NCBI RefSeq assembly: GCF_037479095.1
Contig: NZ_JBBGZW010000002.1
Location: 744,001 to 808,000 of the forward strand
Reading direction: 5' to 3'
DNA: 64,000 nucleotides
Source of the DNA: Pantoea nemavictus
GTDB lineage: Bacteria; Pseudomonadota; Gammaproteobacteria; Enterobacterales; Enterobacteriaceae
Each line of letters starts with the position of its first letter. Within the stretch, counting starts at the first letter, position 1. Of the stretch, positions 27,367 through 35,163 are shown one piece after another. Position numbers and translations under genes: made by a program. A model generated the notes under the pieces. It made no database searches. It was not told the origin of the DNA and worked only from the letters and a program-made list of their open reading frames with translations.

Positions 27367-27444
27367 GTAGCGGCGCGATTTATCGCGCGAATCATTGGCT
27401 GCAGTGTGCCAATTCCTATTTTGCGCAATAAATTGCGCCGCTAC
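27367..27444. repeat. REP-like element, paired arms (78 nt)
   Basis: GTAGCGGCGCGATTTATCGC at the left end and the inverted arm (TTGCGCAATAAATTGCGCCG, then CTAC) at the right end, with a 30-nt middle. Same arm as 22965, 28818 and 41026. It follows the ROK kinase stop and may act as a transcript end. Confidence 0.7.
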
Positions 27445-27562
27445 GGCATGTGCGGGTTTTTACGCTATCATATGCCGCTTACTTAACTCAGTTGCGACGA
27501 TGGTTGCTGTTTAATGCGTCCACGATCCTGACTGAGTTCTTCACCTGTGGTTCGGAAAACTC

Positions 27563-28795
27563 ATGTCATCAGTACAACCCCAACTTACTCAGCTGCCGAA
27601 TGAGGCATCGCTGCCGCGTCAGAGCGTGCTGAAGGCCCTGTTCGCGCTCGGCACCGGCGGCTTTGCCATTGGTACCGGCGAATTCGTCATCATGGGCCTG
27701 CTGCCCGATGCAGCCAAAGGCCTCAACGTATCGATTCCCTCCGCTGGGCATCTCATCAGTATTTATGCCCTCGGCGTGGTGATTGGTGCGCCACTGCTGG
27801 CGGTGTTAGGCGCGCGCGCCTCACGTCGTAACTTCCTGATGACGCTGATGGGCCTGTTTGCCGCCGGTAACCTGCTGAGTGCGATTGCGCCCGGCTATTA
27901 CTCGATGCTGCTGGCGCGTTTCCTTGCCGGTTTCCCGCACGGCACCTTCTTTGGCGTGGCGGCGCTGGTGGCTGCTGGCCTGGTCGAGCGCAAAAAGCGC
28001 GCGCAGGCGGTGTCGATGGTGCTGTTTGGCCTGACTATCGCCAACTTACTCGGCGTGCCCGCCGTCACTGCCATCGGTCAATGGTTCGGCTGGCGTGATG
28101 CGTTTGCCATTGTCGGCGGTCTGGCGCTGGTGACCTTACTGTTGATTTGGCTGTGGGTGCCGAACGTGGCTGGCGACAAACAGGCCAGCCCGCTGCGTGA
28201 ACTCTCCGCTTTGACGCGCAAACAGGTGCTTCTAACGCTGGCGATTGGCGCGGTGGGCAGCGGCGGTTTGTTCTCGGTGTTTAGCTACGTTAAACCGACC
28301 ATGACCGAACTGGCGCAGATGCCGGTGAGCTGGATTCCCGCCGTGCTGGCGCTGTTCGGGCTGGGCATGATTATCGGCAACATTGCCGGTGGCCGTCTGG
28401 CCGATCGCGGCATTGAAAAGACCATCCGCATTTTGCTGATCTGGTCATTTCTGGTGCTCAGCGCCTTTGTGTTTGCCGCGCACTATGCGCTGGCGGGTGC
28501 CATCAATGTGATGCTGGTGGGCACCATGGTGGCGCTGGCGGCGGTGCTGCAAATCCGCTTGATGGACGTCGCCGGTGATGCGCAAACCATGGCGGCAGCG
28601 ATGAACCACTCGGCGTTTAACCTGGCGAATGCGCTCGGCGCGTGGCTGGGCGGCGTCACCATTTCAGCTGGCCTGGGCTGGCAGTCAACCGGTTGGGTGG
28701 GCGCGATTCTGGCGGTGTTAGGCCTGCTAATTCATGCGGTGGCGATGCGCGATGCGCGCCGTAAATCCATCACTTTTGCTCACGAAAGTCACTGA
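27563..28795 (+). CDS. MFS transporter, DHA1 (YdhP/AraJ-like)
   Basis: 410 residues, 12 hydrophobic segments. Marks of the AraJ/YdhP branch: ALGTGGFAIGTGEFVIMGLL in helix 1, ISIYALGVVIGAPLL in helix 2 and FPHGTFFGVAALVAAGLV. These are proton-driven exporters of sugars, amino acid derivatives or drugs. GGAAAA lies just ahead of the ATG. Flanked on both sides by REP-like elements, so it is a single-gene unit. Substrate unknown. Confidence 0.8.
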   Translation: MSSVQPQLTQLPNEASLPRQSVLKALFALGTGGFAIGTGEFVIMGLLPDAAKGLNVSIPSAGHLISIYALGVVIGAPLLAVLGARASRRNFLMTLMGLFAAGNLLSAIAPGYYSMLLARFLAGFPHGTFFGVAALVAAGLVERKKRAQAVSMVLFGLTIANLLGVPAVTAIGQWFGWRDAFAIVGGLALVTLLLIWLWVPNVAGDKQASPLRELSALTRKQVLLTLAIGAVGSGGLFSVFSYVKPTMTELAQMPVSWIPAVLALFGLGMIIGNIAGGRLADRGIEKTIRILLIWSFLVLSAFVFAAHYALAGAINVMLVGTMVALAAVLQIRLMDVAGDAQTMAAAMNHSAFNLANALGAWLGGVTISAGLGWQSTGWVGAILAVLGLLIHAVAMRDARRKSITFAHESH

Positions 28796-28817
28796 TACTT
28801 ATTAATAAGCACACACC

Positions 28818-28895
28818 GTAGCGGCGCAATTTATTGCGCATTGCCAGGATGGGCATAGTGCCTCCATTGGTAAACGCGATGAATCGCGTCGCTAC
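28818..28895. repeat. REP-like element, paired arms (78 nt)
   Basis: Left arm GTAGCGGCGCAATTTATTGC; right arm a degenerate inverse (GCGATGAATCGCGTCGCTAC). Exactly the same 78-nt span as the element at 27367, between convergent genes. Confidence 0.65.
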
Positions 28896-28914
28896 GTTTG
28901 GTGCAAGTCATTGA

Positions 28915-29790
28915 TTACGCCAGCTTCTCCTGCAAAAAAGCCATAAACACCCGATTAATTTCACTGCGCTGGCGATGCTGTGGATAAAGCGCATTCAGAT
29001 TCAGCGTTGCCGGTTGCCACTCTTCCAGCACTGTAATCAGCTCGCCACTGGCTAATGCCGGCGCCACGATGAACTCGGGCAGCAGAATCAGCCCCAGCCC
29101 GGCAACGGCCGCATCACGCAGCATCTCTCCGTTATTGCTGACCATCGGCCCTTGCACGCTAATCACTTTGCGCTCATCGCCTCTAAACAGTTCCCAGCCC
29201 GTTTGGCTTTCGCGCCCGTAGCGCAGGCACAAATGCTCGGTGAGCGCTTCTGGCGTGCGCGGTGCGCCGGCGCCCTGCAGGTAGGCCGGACTGGCGCAAA
29301 TCACTCGCCGGAACTCGCCGAGTCGTTTGGCGATCAAACTGGAATCGGGTAGCGTGCCAATGCGGATCGCCATATCGAAACCTTCGCCCACCATATCGAC
29401 ATAGCGATCGGCCAGTTCAACCTGGAACTGCAATCCTGGATGCAAGCTGAGAAACTCGGCGATAAACGGCGACAGATGGCTGATGCCAAACGACATCGGC
29501 ACGCTGAGGCGGAAACTGCCTTGCAGCGCCTGACGGCGTCCCGATACCGCCAGCTCGGCTTCCTGCACATCATCGAGAATGCGCTGCGCGTGCTGCGCAA
29601 ACAGCTGTCCGTTATCCGTCACCGATAACTTACGCGTATTACGATTGAGCAGACGCGTGCCAAGCGACTCTTCCAATGCGGCAATACGGCGGCTGACATA
29701 TTGTTTCGACAGCATGAGCTGTTCGGCGGCGGCGGTGAAGTTACCGGCTTTGATTACGGCTACATAAATGCGGAGATCTTCAATCTGCAT
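28915..29790 (-). CDS. LysR-family regulator next to a pirin gene
   Basis: About 291 residues. HTH at 1-60 (LRIYVAVIKAGNFTAAAEQL, LSKQYVSRRIAALEESLG, LLNRNTRKLSVT). Effector domain from about 90 to the end, including FDMAIRIGTLPDSSLIAKRL, the pattern of the CrgA/AaeR-like subgroup. I chose ATG 29790 (TGGA 5 nt upstream); a GTG at 29799 is an alternative. Divergent from the pirin gene, its likely target together with itself. Confidence 0.8.
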   Translation of the reverse strand: MQIEDLRIYVAVIKAGNFTAAAEQLMLSKQYVSRRIAALEESLGTRLLNRNTRKLSVTDNGQLFAQHAQRILDDVQEAELAVSGRRQALQGSFRLSVPMSFGISHLSPFIAEFLSLHPGLQFQVELADRYVDMVGEGFDMAIRIGTLPDSSLIAKRLGEFRRVICASPAYLQGAGAPRTPEALTEHLCLRYGRESQTGWELFRGDERKVISVQGPMVSNNGEMLRDAAVAGLGLILLPEFIVAPALASGELITVLEEWQPATLNLNALYPQHRQRSEINRVFMAFLQEKLA

Positions 29791-29913
29791 ATTGTCCACT
29801 CATCGGTGACACTCATTGTCATTTGAACGCATTGTTAGGCAAAACAGTTTACGTATACTTATCTGCAACGGGAAGGGTAATCGCCCTCCAACAGCACATT
29901 TGAGGAGCAGATC

Positions 29914-30639
29914 ATGATTGAACAACGCCTGTCAGAACAACGCGGAGTGGGTGACCACGGTTGGTTGAACTCACATCACACTTTTTCATTCGCTAACTAT
30001 TGGGATCCGCAACAGACCGGCTTCTCCGATCTTCTGGTGATCAATGATGACCGCGTTGCCGCGGGCCGTGGTTTTGGTGCGCACCCGCACAACAATATGG
30101 AAATCATCTCCTATGTGCTGGAAGGCGCGCTGGAGCATAAAGATTCCATGGGCACCGGTTCGGTGATTGTGCCGGGCGATGTGCAGCTGATGAGCGCCGG
30201 TAGCGGCGTCACGCACAGCGAGTTTAACCACTCGAAAACGGATAAGGTGCACTTCCTGCAGATCTGGATTGTGCCTGCTGAACGTAACACGCAGCCGGGT
30301 TATCAGCAGGTTTCCGTGGCAGAGAGTGACAAGCGCGGCCAGCTGCGTTTGATCATTTCGCCAAACGGCGACAACGGTTCGCTCAGCGTACATCAGGATA
30401 TTCGTATTTATGCCGGACTGTTTGACGGAGCAGAGCAGCAGACTTTCGAACTGGATGCCGATCGCTACGCCTATATTCACGTGGCACGCGGCAGCATCGA
30501 AGTGAACGGCGTGACGTTCAAAGAGGGCGACGGTGCACGGGTTCGCAACGAAACTGCGCTGCAGTTCGCTAACGGTGATGATGCGGAAGTGCTGGTATTT
30601 GATTTGCGTCCGCTGGAAGTGAATCATCCGCAGCGTTAA
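29914..30639 (+). CDS. Pirin family protein, YhhW-like quercetin dioxygenase fold
   Basis: 241 residues, bicupin. It tracks E. coli YhhW along its length: GDHGWLNSHHTFSFANYWDP at the start, then GAHPHNNMEI and GVTHSEFNHS holding the three His and one Glu that bind iron. YhhW has quercetin 2,3-dioxygenase activity in vitro; physiological roles are unclear. GAGGAG precedes the ATG. Single-gene unit with a good terminator, divergent from a LysR gene. Function in this organism is not readable beyond the family. Confidence 0.85.
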   Translation: MIEQRLSEQRGVGDHGWLNSHHTFSFANYWDPQQTGFSDLLVINDDRVAAGRGFGAHPHNNMEIISYVLEGALEHKDSMGTGSVIVPGDVQLMSAGSGVTHSEFNHSKTDKVHFLQIWIVPAERNTQPGYQQVSVAESDKRGQLRLIISPNGDNGSLSVHQDIRIYAGLFDGAEQQTFELDADRYAYIHVARGSIEVNGVTFKEGDGARVRNETALQFANGDDAEVLVFDLRPLEVNHPQR

Positions 30640-30660
30640 TGATTAAAAAGAGCGCAAAGA

Positions 30661-30690
30661 GCAGTGCGAGCCATCGCGCTGCTTTTTTTT
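30661..30690 (+). terminator. Rho-independent terminator of the pirin gene
   Basis: GCAGTGCG / CGCGCTGC stem (one G-T pair), 6-nt loop, followed by eight T residues. Confidence 0.8.
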
Positions 30691-30826
30691 ATGCGCGATC
30701 ACAGCGTATGTAACACTTTTTCTTAACATTAATTGCAGTGATTAAGATCGCAATAATTATTTCCATACTCTCTTTAATAGATAGCCATTGAACCTAAGCA
30801 TCATGGCTAAACATGGAGAGGGCAGC

Positions 30827-32140
30827 ATGCACGAAAAAATCCCCGGAACGCGTTGGTATCGCGTCATTGCCCCAATTCTTATCACCTGCATTGTTTCATT
30901 CATGGATCGCGTCAATATCAGCTTCGCGCTGCCTGGCGGTATGGATCAGGATCTGGCGATCACCAGCCAAATGGCCGGTGTGGTCAGCGGCATCTTCTTT
31001 ATCGGTTATCTGTTTTTACAAGTGCCTGGCGGTCGTATCGCGGTGAATGGCAGCGGGAAACGTTTTATTGCCTGGTCGCTGGCCGCGTGGATGGTGGTCT
31101 CCATCGCCACCGGGTTTGTCACCAATCACTATCAGTTGCTGGCGCTGCGTTTCGTGCTGGGTATTTCCGAGGGCGGCATGCTGCCGGTGGTATTAACCAT
31201 GGTCAGCAACTGGTTTCCGGAAAAGGAGCTGGGACGCGCTAACGCCTTTGTCATGATGTTCGCGCCGCTGGGCGGCATGTTCACCGCCCCGATATCGGGC
31301 TACATCATTAACGTGCTGGACTGGCGCTGGCTGTTCATTATTGAAGGTCTGCTTTCTGCCGCTGTGCTGCTGGTGTGGTGGCTGGTGATCGCCGATCGTC
31401 CTGAGGATGCGCGCTGGTTACCCGCCCGAGAAAAAGAGTATCTGCTGCGCGAATTGGCACGTGAAAAGGCCCAGCATCTTAAAAAGGAACCGGTCAGCAA
31501 AGCGCCGTTAAAAGCGGTGTTCCGTAACTCGGGTCTGATGAAGTTGGTGGCGCTGAACTTCTTCTACCAAACCGGGGATTACGGTTACACGCTGTGGCTG
31601 CCGAGTATCCTGAAAAATCTTACCGGCAGCAATATGGCGGGCGTTGGCTTGCTGGCGGCGATTCCGTTTGTCGCCACAGTTCTGGGCATTTACGCCATTT
31701 CCTGGTTGAGCGATCGCACCGGCAAGCGGCGTTTGTGGGTGATGGTATCACTGTTCTGTTTCGCCGCTGCGTTGCTGGCTTCGGTGGTGCTGCATGACAA
31801 CGTCGTCGCCGCCTACATCGCGCTGGTGGTGTGCGGCTTCTTCCTGAAAGCGGCGACCAGCCCATTCTGGTCGATTCCCGGACGTATCGCCGCGCCGGAA
31901 GTGGCAGGTAGCGCACGCGGTGTCATTAATGGTTTAGGCAACCTGGGCGGATTCTGTGGGCCGTATCTGGTGGGCATCATGACGCTGCTGTACAGCCAAA
32001 ACGTGGCGATTTGCTGGCTGGCGGGATCGTTAGTGATCGCGGGCATCTTTACGCTATTACTGCCAAAAGCGTGCGATATCAATCCTTCCGAGCCGCGCCG
32101 ACATTTGAAGGAAAATCATTTGATGAGTGTGAAACATTAA
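30827..32140 (+). CDS. MFS transporter, anion:cation symporter (ACS) family
   Basis: 437 residues from ATG 30827, which has GGAGAGG 5-6 nt upstream; the open frame begins 39 nt earlier. Twelve hydrophobic segments. ACS hallmarks: CIVSFMDRVNISFALPG in helix 1, GYLFLQVPGGRIA and RFVLGISEGGMLPVVLTMVS. The family imports organic anions such as sugar acids, 4-hydroxyphenylacetate or phthalate. No catabolic gene adjoins it, so the substrate stays open. Ends before a strong shared terminator. Confidence 0.85.
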   Translation: MHEKIPGTRWYRVIAPILITCIVSFMDRVNISFALPGGMDQDLAITSQMAGVVSGIFFIGYLFLQVPGGRIAVNGSGKRFIAWSLAAWMVVSIATGFVTNHYQLLALRFVLGISEGGMLPVVLTMVSNWFPEKELGRANAFVMMFAPLGGMFTAPISGYIINVLDWRWLFIIEGLLSAAVLLVWWLVIADRPEDARWLPAREKEYLLRELAREKAQHLKKEPVSKAPLKAVFRNSGLMKLVALNFFYQTGDYGYTLWLPSILKNLTGSNMAGVGLLAAIPFVATVLGIYAISWLSDRTGKRRLWVMVSLFCFAAALLASVVLHDNVVAAYIALVVCGFFLKAATSPFWSIPGRIAAPEVAGSARGVINGLGNLGGFCGPYLVGIMTLLYSQNVAICWLAGSLVIAGIFTLLLPKACDINPSEPRRHLKENHLMSVKH

Positions 32141-32230
32141 GTCGAGGCAAGTCAGGAAGGGGGACGGATAATTGCCGTATATGCAGCTGGCACTATTCTG
32201 AAATTTAACCTTGGGTAGGCGGAATAATTA

Positions 32231-32262
32231 AAAAGGGAGCAGCTAATTCGTTGCTCCCTTTT
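32231..32262. terminator. Bidirectional terminator between convergent genes
   Basis: AAAAGGGAGCA / TGCTCCCTTTT, an 11-bp perfect stem with a 10-nt loop, T-rich on both strands. It serves the ACS transporter (+) and the lumazine synthase (-). Confidence 0.85.
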
Positions 32263-32269
32263 ATACGTT

Positions 32270-32707
32270 TCAATCAATCGAAAGATTATGAATAGCCAGC
32301 ACAGCACGCGCGGCTTCTTTGCCTTTCTTGATGAAATGCTCGGTATAGAAGTTTTCGATGACCTCAACCGGCTGGAAATTATGCGGGGTTAATGACACGG
32401 AAAACACCGGCACGTTGGTCGTCAGCTGTACGTTCATCAGGCCATCCACCACGGCTGCCGCGACGAAATCATGGCGATAGATACCGCCGTCCACCACCAG
32501 CGCCGCGCAGACAATCGCATCGTATTTGCCGGTTTCTGCCAGACGCTTAGCCAACAGCGGCATTTCAAATGCGCCAGGCACTTCCAGCACTTTTAATTGC
32601 GCTTCAACGGATTGATCGGCTAATTCTTTTTCGAAACCCACCAGAGCGTTATGGACAATTTCTTTGTGCCATCCGGCTTTAATAAATGCAATTTTAATAT
32701 TGTTCAT
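32270..32707 (-). CDS. ribH: 6,7-dimethyl-8-ribityllumazine synthase, type II (orphan RibH)
   Basis: 145 residues. Condenses 5-amino-6-ribitylaminouracil with 3,4-dihydroxybutanone phosphate to lumazine in riboflavin synthesis. Motifs: FIKAGWHKEIVHNAL at the N-terminus, LEVPGAFEMPLLAKRL, and the segment AALVVDGGIYRHDFVAAAVV holding the active-site His. The short length and GGIYRHDF in place of GATPHFDY-like residues point to the RibH2 type, as in Brucella and rhizobia. No other rib gene and no FMN riboswitch is nearby, so it is probably a second copy in addition to the usual nusB-linked ribH. GGAA sits 8 nt ahead of ATG 32707. Confidence 0.85.
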   Translation of the reverse strand: MNNIKIAFIKAGWHKEIVHNALVGFEKELADQSVEAQLKVLEVPGAFEMPLLAKRLAETGKYDAIVCAALVVDGGIYRHDFVAAAVVDGLMNVQLTTNVPVFSVSLTPHNFQPVEVIENFYTEHFIKKGKEAARAVLAIHNLSID

Positions 32708-33028
32708 GATTATTCCGACATCACCTGTAATTTGTTCGCGCTATTAAATTAAGAGAGAAATCCATACTCTCAGCAATAATGTGTTTGTATACCATATGTT
32801 ACGTTTATGATCCACCGACGCGAAACCCGTCATACTTCGAGCTGCAGGTGCGTTGGCTGCGCGTGTCCACCCCAGTCACATACTTCAGTATGCTCCTGGG
32901 GATGAACCCACTTGCCGCCTTCCTGCAACTCGAATTATTTTGGGTTTAAGTATGGAGAAAACAATTTAACCACACCCTTAATGTAGTTATTCCGCGCTTG
33001 ACGGCGACCATCGCCTGCAATACAAATA
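32708..33028. other. Divergent intergenic region with ERIC element
   Basis: 321 bp between ribH and the thiamine riboswitch. The first 110 bp are AT-rich and probably hold the ribH promoter; 32823-32947 is the ERIC element; the remaining 80 bp should hold the thi promoter. Confidence 0.5.
32823..32947. repeat. ERIC (enterobacterial repetitive intergenic consensus) element
   Basis: About 125 nt, the usual full length. The central inverted repeat contains the ERIC primer sites in recognisable form (CACCCCAGTCACATACTTCA and TATGCTCCTGGGGATGAAC), and the outer arms are AAACCCGTCATACTTCGAGC and CTGCAACTCGAATTATTTTG with GGGTTT. The match to the E. coli/Salmonella ERIC is strong, which supports an enterobacterial origin. 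Confidence 0.9.
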
Positions 33029-33133
33029 GACGCGTCGGGGGAGTCTCGCCACAGAGACTGAGAGGCTAATAGCGCACTGCGCGGCTTAGCGACCCTTTGA
33101 ACCTGACCCAGTTGATACTGGCGTAGGAAGACT
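33029..33133 (+). promoter_or_regulatory. TPP riboswitch (THI element) of the thiamine operon
   Basis: The conserved blocks are present in order: CTGAGAGGC at about 33057-33066, then CCCTTTGAACCTGACCC and ATACTGGCGTAGGAAG up to 33130. These form the thiamine pyrophosphate aptamer. When TPP binds, the operon is switched off. The exact ends of helix P1 are estimated. The aptamer is followed by several hairpins before the thiO start at 33276. Confidence 0.93.
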
Positions 33134-33212
33134 GACAGCTTGTTAGTTTGGCTGTCTGGCGCTAAGGCAAGCTCGATGGTTGGCGCCCTTTCCCTTCTCC
33201 TGTATCTGCGGG

Positions 33213-33230
33213 TCTCAGTCAACACTGAGA
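33213..33230 (+). terminator. Hairpin in the thi leader, candidate riboswitch expression platform
   Basis: TCTCAGT / ACTGAGA stem with a 4-nt loop, extended by GG/CC-rich flanks, and a T-run at about 33250-33254. It lies between the aptamer and the thiO start. Two further stems (GACAGC / GCTGTC at 33134-33156, GGCGC / GCGCC at 33158-33187) precede it, so one of these may be the anti-terminator. Confidence 0.4.
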
Positions 33231-33275
33231 GGCCGATGTGAACTTCCCCTTTTTAAACATCCTGGAACAGGCGCT

Positions 33276-34220
33276 GTGAGCCGCTGGAGCGTGCTCGGCT
33301 GCGGCGTGGCCGGCTTGTGCGTGGCAACGTTGCTGGCGGAACGCGGTGAAGACGTTGAGGTGATCGGCGATGCATCGCGGCGTCCGGCTTCCTGGTTTGC
33401 GGGTGGCATGCTGGCGCCCTGGTGCGAATCCGAAAGCGCACCGCGCGAGGTGATCTCCCTTGGACAGCACTCTGCCGCGTGGTGGCAACAGCGCGTCAGC
33501 AGCGTCGAGCATCAGGGTACGCTGGTGGTGGCGCCGCCACGCGATAGCCAGGAACTCAACCGTTTCGCCCGCATGACCGAGCAACATCAATGGGTCGATC
33601 CCTGCCACATCGAACCGGCGCTGGAAGGGCGCTTTGCGCGCGGTCTGTTCTTCGCTCAGGAAGCGCATCTCGATCCGCGCCTGGCGCTGCAGGAGATGCG
33701 TGAAAAGCTGATCGCCCACGGCGTAGTCTTCAGCTCGCATGCGCCAAGCGGTCAGATTATTGATTGTCGAGGTATCCATGCGGCGCCCGAACTGCCGCGC
33801 CTGCGCGCAGTGCGCGGTGAGATGCTGATTTTGCACAGCGATGAGGTGCAGTTTTCCCGTCCGATCCGCCTGTTGCATCCGCGTTTTCCCTGCTATCTGG
33901 TGCCGCGTCGCGGCGGCCATTTCATGCTCGGCGCCACCATGGTTGAGAGCGACGATGCCAGCCCAATCAGTGCCCGCGCCATGATGGAGTTACTCAGCGC
34001 CGCTTACGCTATTCATCCGGCATTAGCGGAAGCGCGCGTCATCGAGAGCGGCAGCGGGCTGCGTCCGGCCTATCCGGCCAATCTGCCGGAAATTCACTTT
34101 CAAAATGACACCTTTTATCTCAACGGCATGTATCGCCACGGTTTTCTGCTGGCACCGATGCTGGCAGAGCAGCTGATGCAGCGCCTATCTGGAGAGCAAT
34201 CCTATGAACATTCAGCTTAA
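33276..34220 (+). CDS. thiO: Glycine oxidase ThiO (thiamine thiazole synthesis)
   Basis: 314 residues from GTG 33276 (GGA 9 nt upstream); the open frame upstream overlaps the leader and is not typical ThiO. FAD-binding Rossmann motif LGCGVAGLCVATLLAERG at residues 7-24. DAO-type C-terminus with SGLRPAYPANLPEI and NGMYRHGFLLAPMLAE. ThiO oxidises glycine to the dehydroglycine (iminoacetate) used in thiazole ring formation, replacing the oxygen-sensitive ThiH. It is the first gene of the operon and overlaps thiS by 17 nt. Confidence 0.88.
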   Translation: MSRWSVLGCGVAGLCVATLLAERGEDVEVIGDASRRPASWFAGGMLAPWCESESAPREVISLGQHSAAWWQQRVSSVEHQGTLVVAPPRDSQELNRFARMTEQHQWVDPCHIEPALEGRFARGLFFAQEAHLDPRLALQEMREKLIAHGVVFSSHAPSGQIIDCRGIHAAPELPRLRAVRGEMLILHSDEVQFSRPIRLLHPRFPCYLVPRRGGHFMLGATMVESDDASPISARAMMELLSAAYAIHPALAEARVIESGSGLRPAYPANLPEIHFQNDTFYLNGMYRHGFLLAPMLAEQLMQRLSGEQSYEHSA

Positions 34221-34401
34221 TGGCCGCGCCATCAGCACCCAGGCCACCAGCCTGAGCGAATTGTTGATCGAGCAGCAAATTGATGTGGCCTGCGTGGCCA
34301 CCGCCTTTAACGGCGCCTTCGTGCCGAAAAGCCAGTACGACACGCAGCTGCTGGATGAAGGTTGCCAGCTGGAAGTGCTGTCACCGATGCAGGGAGGCTA
34401 A
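34204..34401 (+). CDS. thiS: Sulfur carrier protein ThiS
   Basis: 65 residues ending in the diagnostic Gly-Gly (LSPMQGG). The ubiquitin-like carrier is adenylated by ThiF at this glycine and then holds the sulfur as a thiocarboxylate, which ThiG transfers to the thiazole ring. GGAGAG is the ribosome-binding site inside thiO. Next gene, thiG, starts 3 nt after the stop. Confidence 0.9.
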   Translation: MNIQLNGRAISTQATSLSELLIEQQIDVACVATAFNGAFVPKSQYDTQLLDEGCQLEVLSPMQGG

Positions 34402-34404
34402 GCG

Positions 34405-35163
34405 ATGTTTTACGATCATGATCCCCAATCACGCTTCCTACTCGGCACCGCGGGCTATCCTTCGCCGGCGATTTTACAGCAGGCGATTGCCGCGTCTGGC
34501 AGCGAAATCATCACCGTTAGCCTGCGACGTGAAGGCGCTGCCGGTGCAGCATTTCGCGATCTGCTGACCGGACTCAACATCCGCGTGTTACCGAACACCG
34601 CCGGCTGTCACACGGTGAAAGAGGCGGTCACCACCGCACATATGGCACGGGAACTGTTCAATACCGCGTGGATCAAGCTGGAAGTGATCGGCCACGCCGA
34701 CACGCTGCAGCCCGATCCGTTCGCGCTGGTGGAAGCGGCGCGCATTCTCTGTGCAGACGGCTTCCAGGTATTTCCCTACACCACTGAAGATCTGATCGTT
34801 GGCGAAAAGTTGCTGGCGGCAGGCTGTGAACTGTTGATGCCGTGGGGCGCGCCGATCGGTTCCGGCCAGGGATTGCGCAATATCGACGGCCTGCGCGCGA
34901 TGCGCGCCTGGTTTAGCGATGTTCCGCTGATCATTGATGCCGGGATTGGTGCGCCGTCGCAGGCGGCGCAGGCGATGGAGATGGGTTTCGATGGCATTTT
35001 GCTGAATACCGCGGTCGCCAAAGCGGGCGATCCCATCGTGATGGCCAACGCTTTCCGTCAGGCGATTGAAGCCGGGCGAGCGGCATGTAGCGCCGGATTG
35101 ATGGAGAAGCGCGATATGGCGAGTGCGTCCACGCCCATCTTTGGCCTGGCAAATCTCAACTGA
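34405..35163 (+). CDS. thiG: Thiazole synthase ThiG
   Basis: 252 residues, TIM barrel. The Schiff-base Lys lies in [18 protein letters not shown] at about residue 92. The phosphate-binding and C-terminal glycine motifs are [15 protein letters not shown] and [20 protein letters not shown], as in the family. It joins deoxyxylulose phosphate, dehydroglycine and ThiS sulfur into the thiazole phosphate. The stop overlaps the thiF start (TGATG). Confidence 0.93.
   Translation: MFYDHDPQSRFLLGTAGYPSPAILQQAIAASGSEIITVSLRREGAAGAAFRDLLTGLNIRVLPNTAGCHTVKEAVTTAHMARELFNTAWIKLEVIGHADTLQPDPFALVEAARILCADGFQVFPYTTEDLIVGEKLLAAGCELLMPWGAPIGSGQGLRNIDGLRAMRAWFSDVPLIIDAGIGAPSQAAQAMEMGFDGILLNTAVAKAGDPIVMANAFRQAIEAGRAACSAGLMEKRDMASASTPIFGLANLN

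Noticed and set aside
32935..33225. Leftward ORF over the TPP riboswitch
   Set aside because: It is read across the conserved aptamer and ERIC arm; no plausible start signal.
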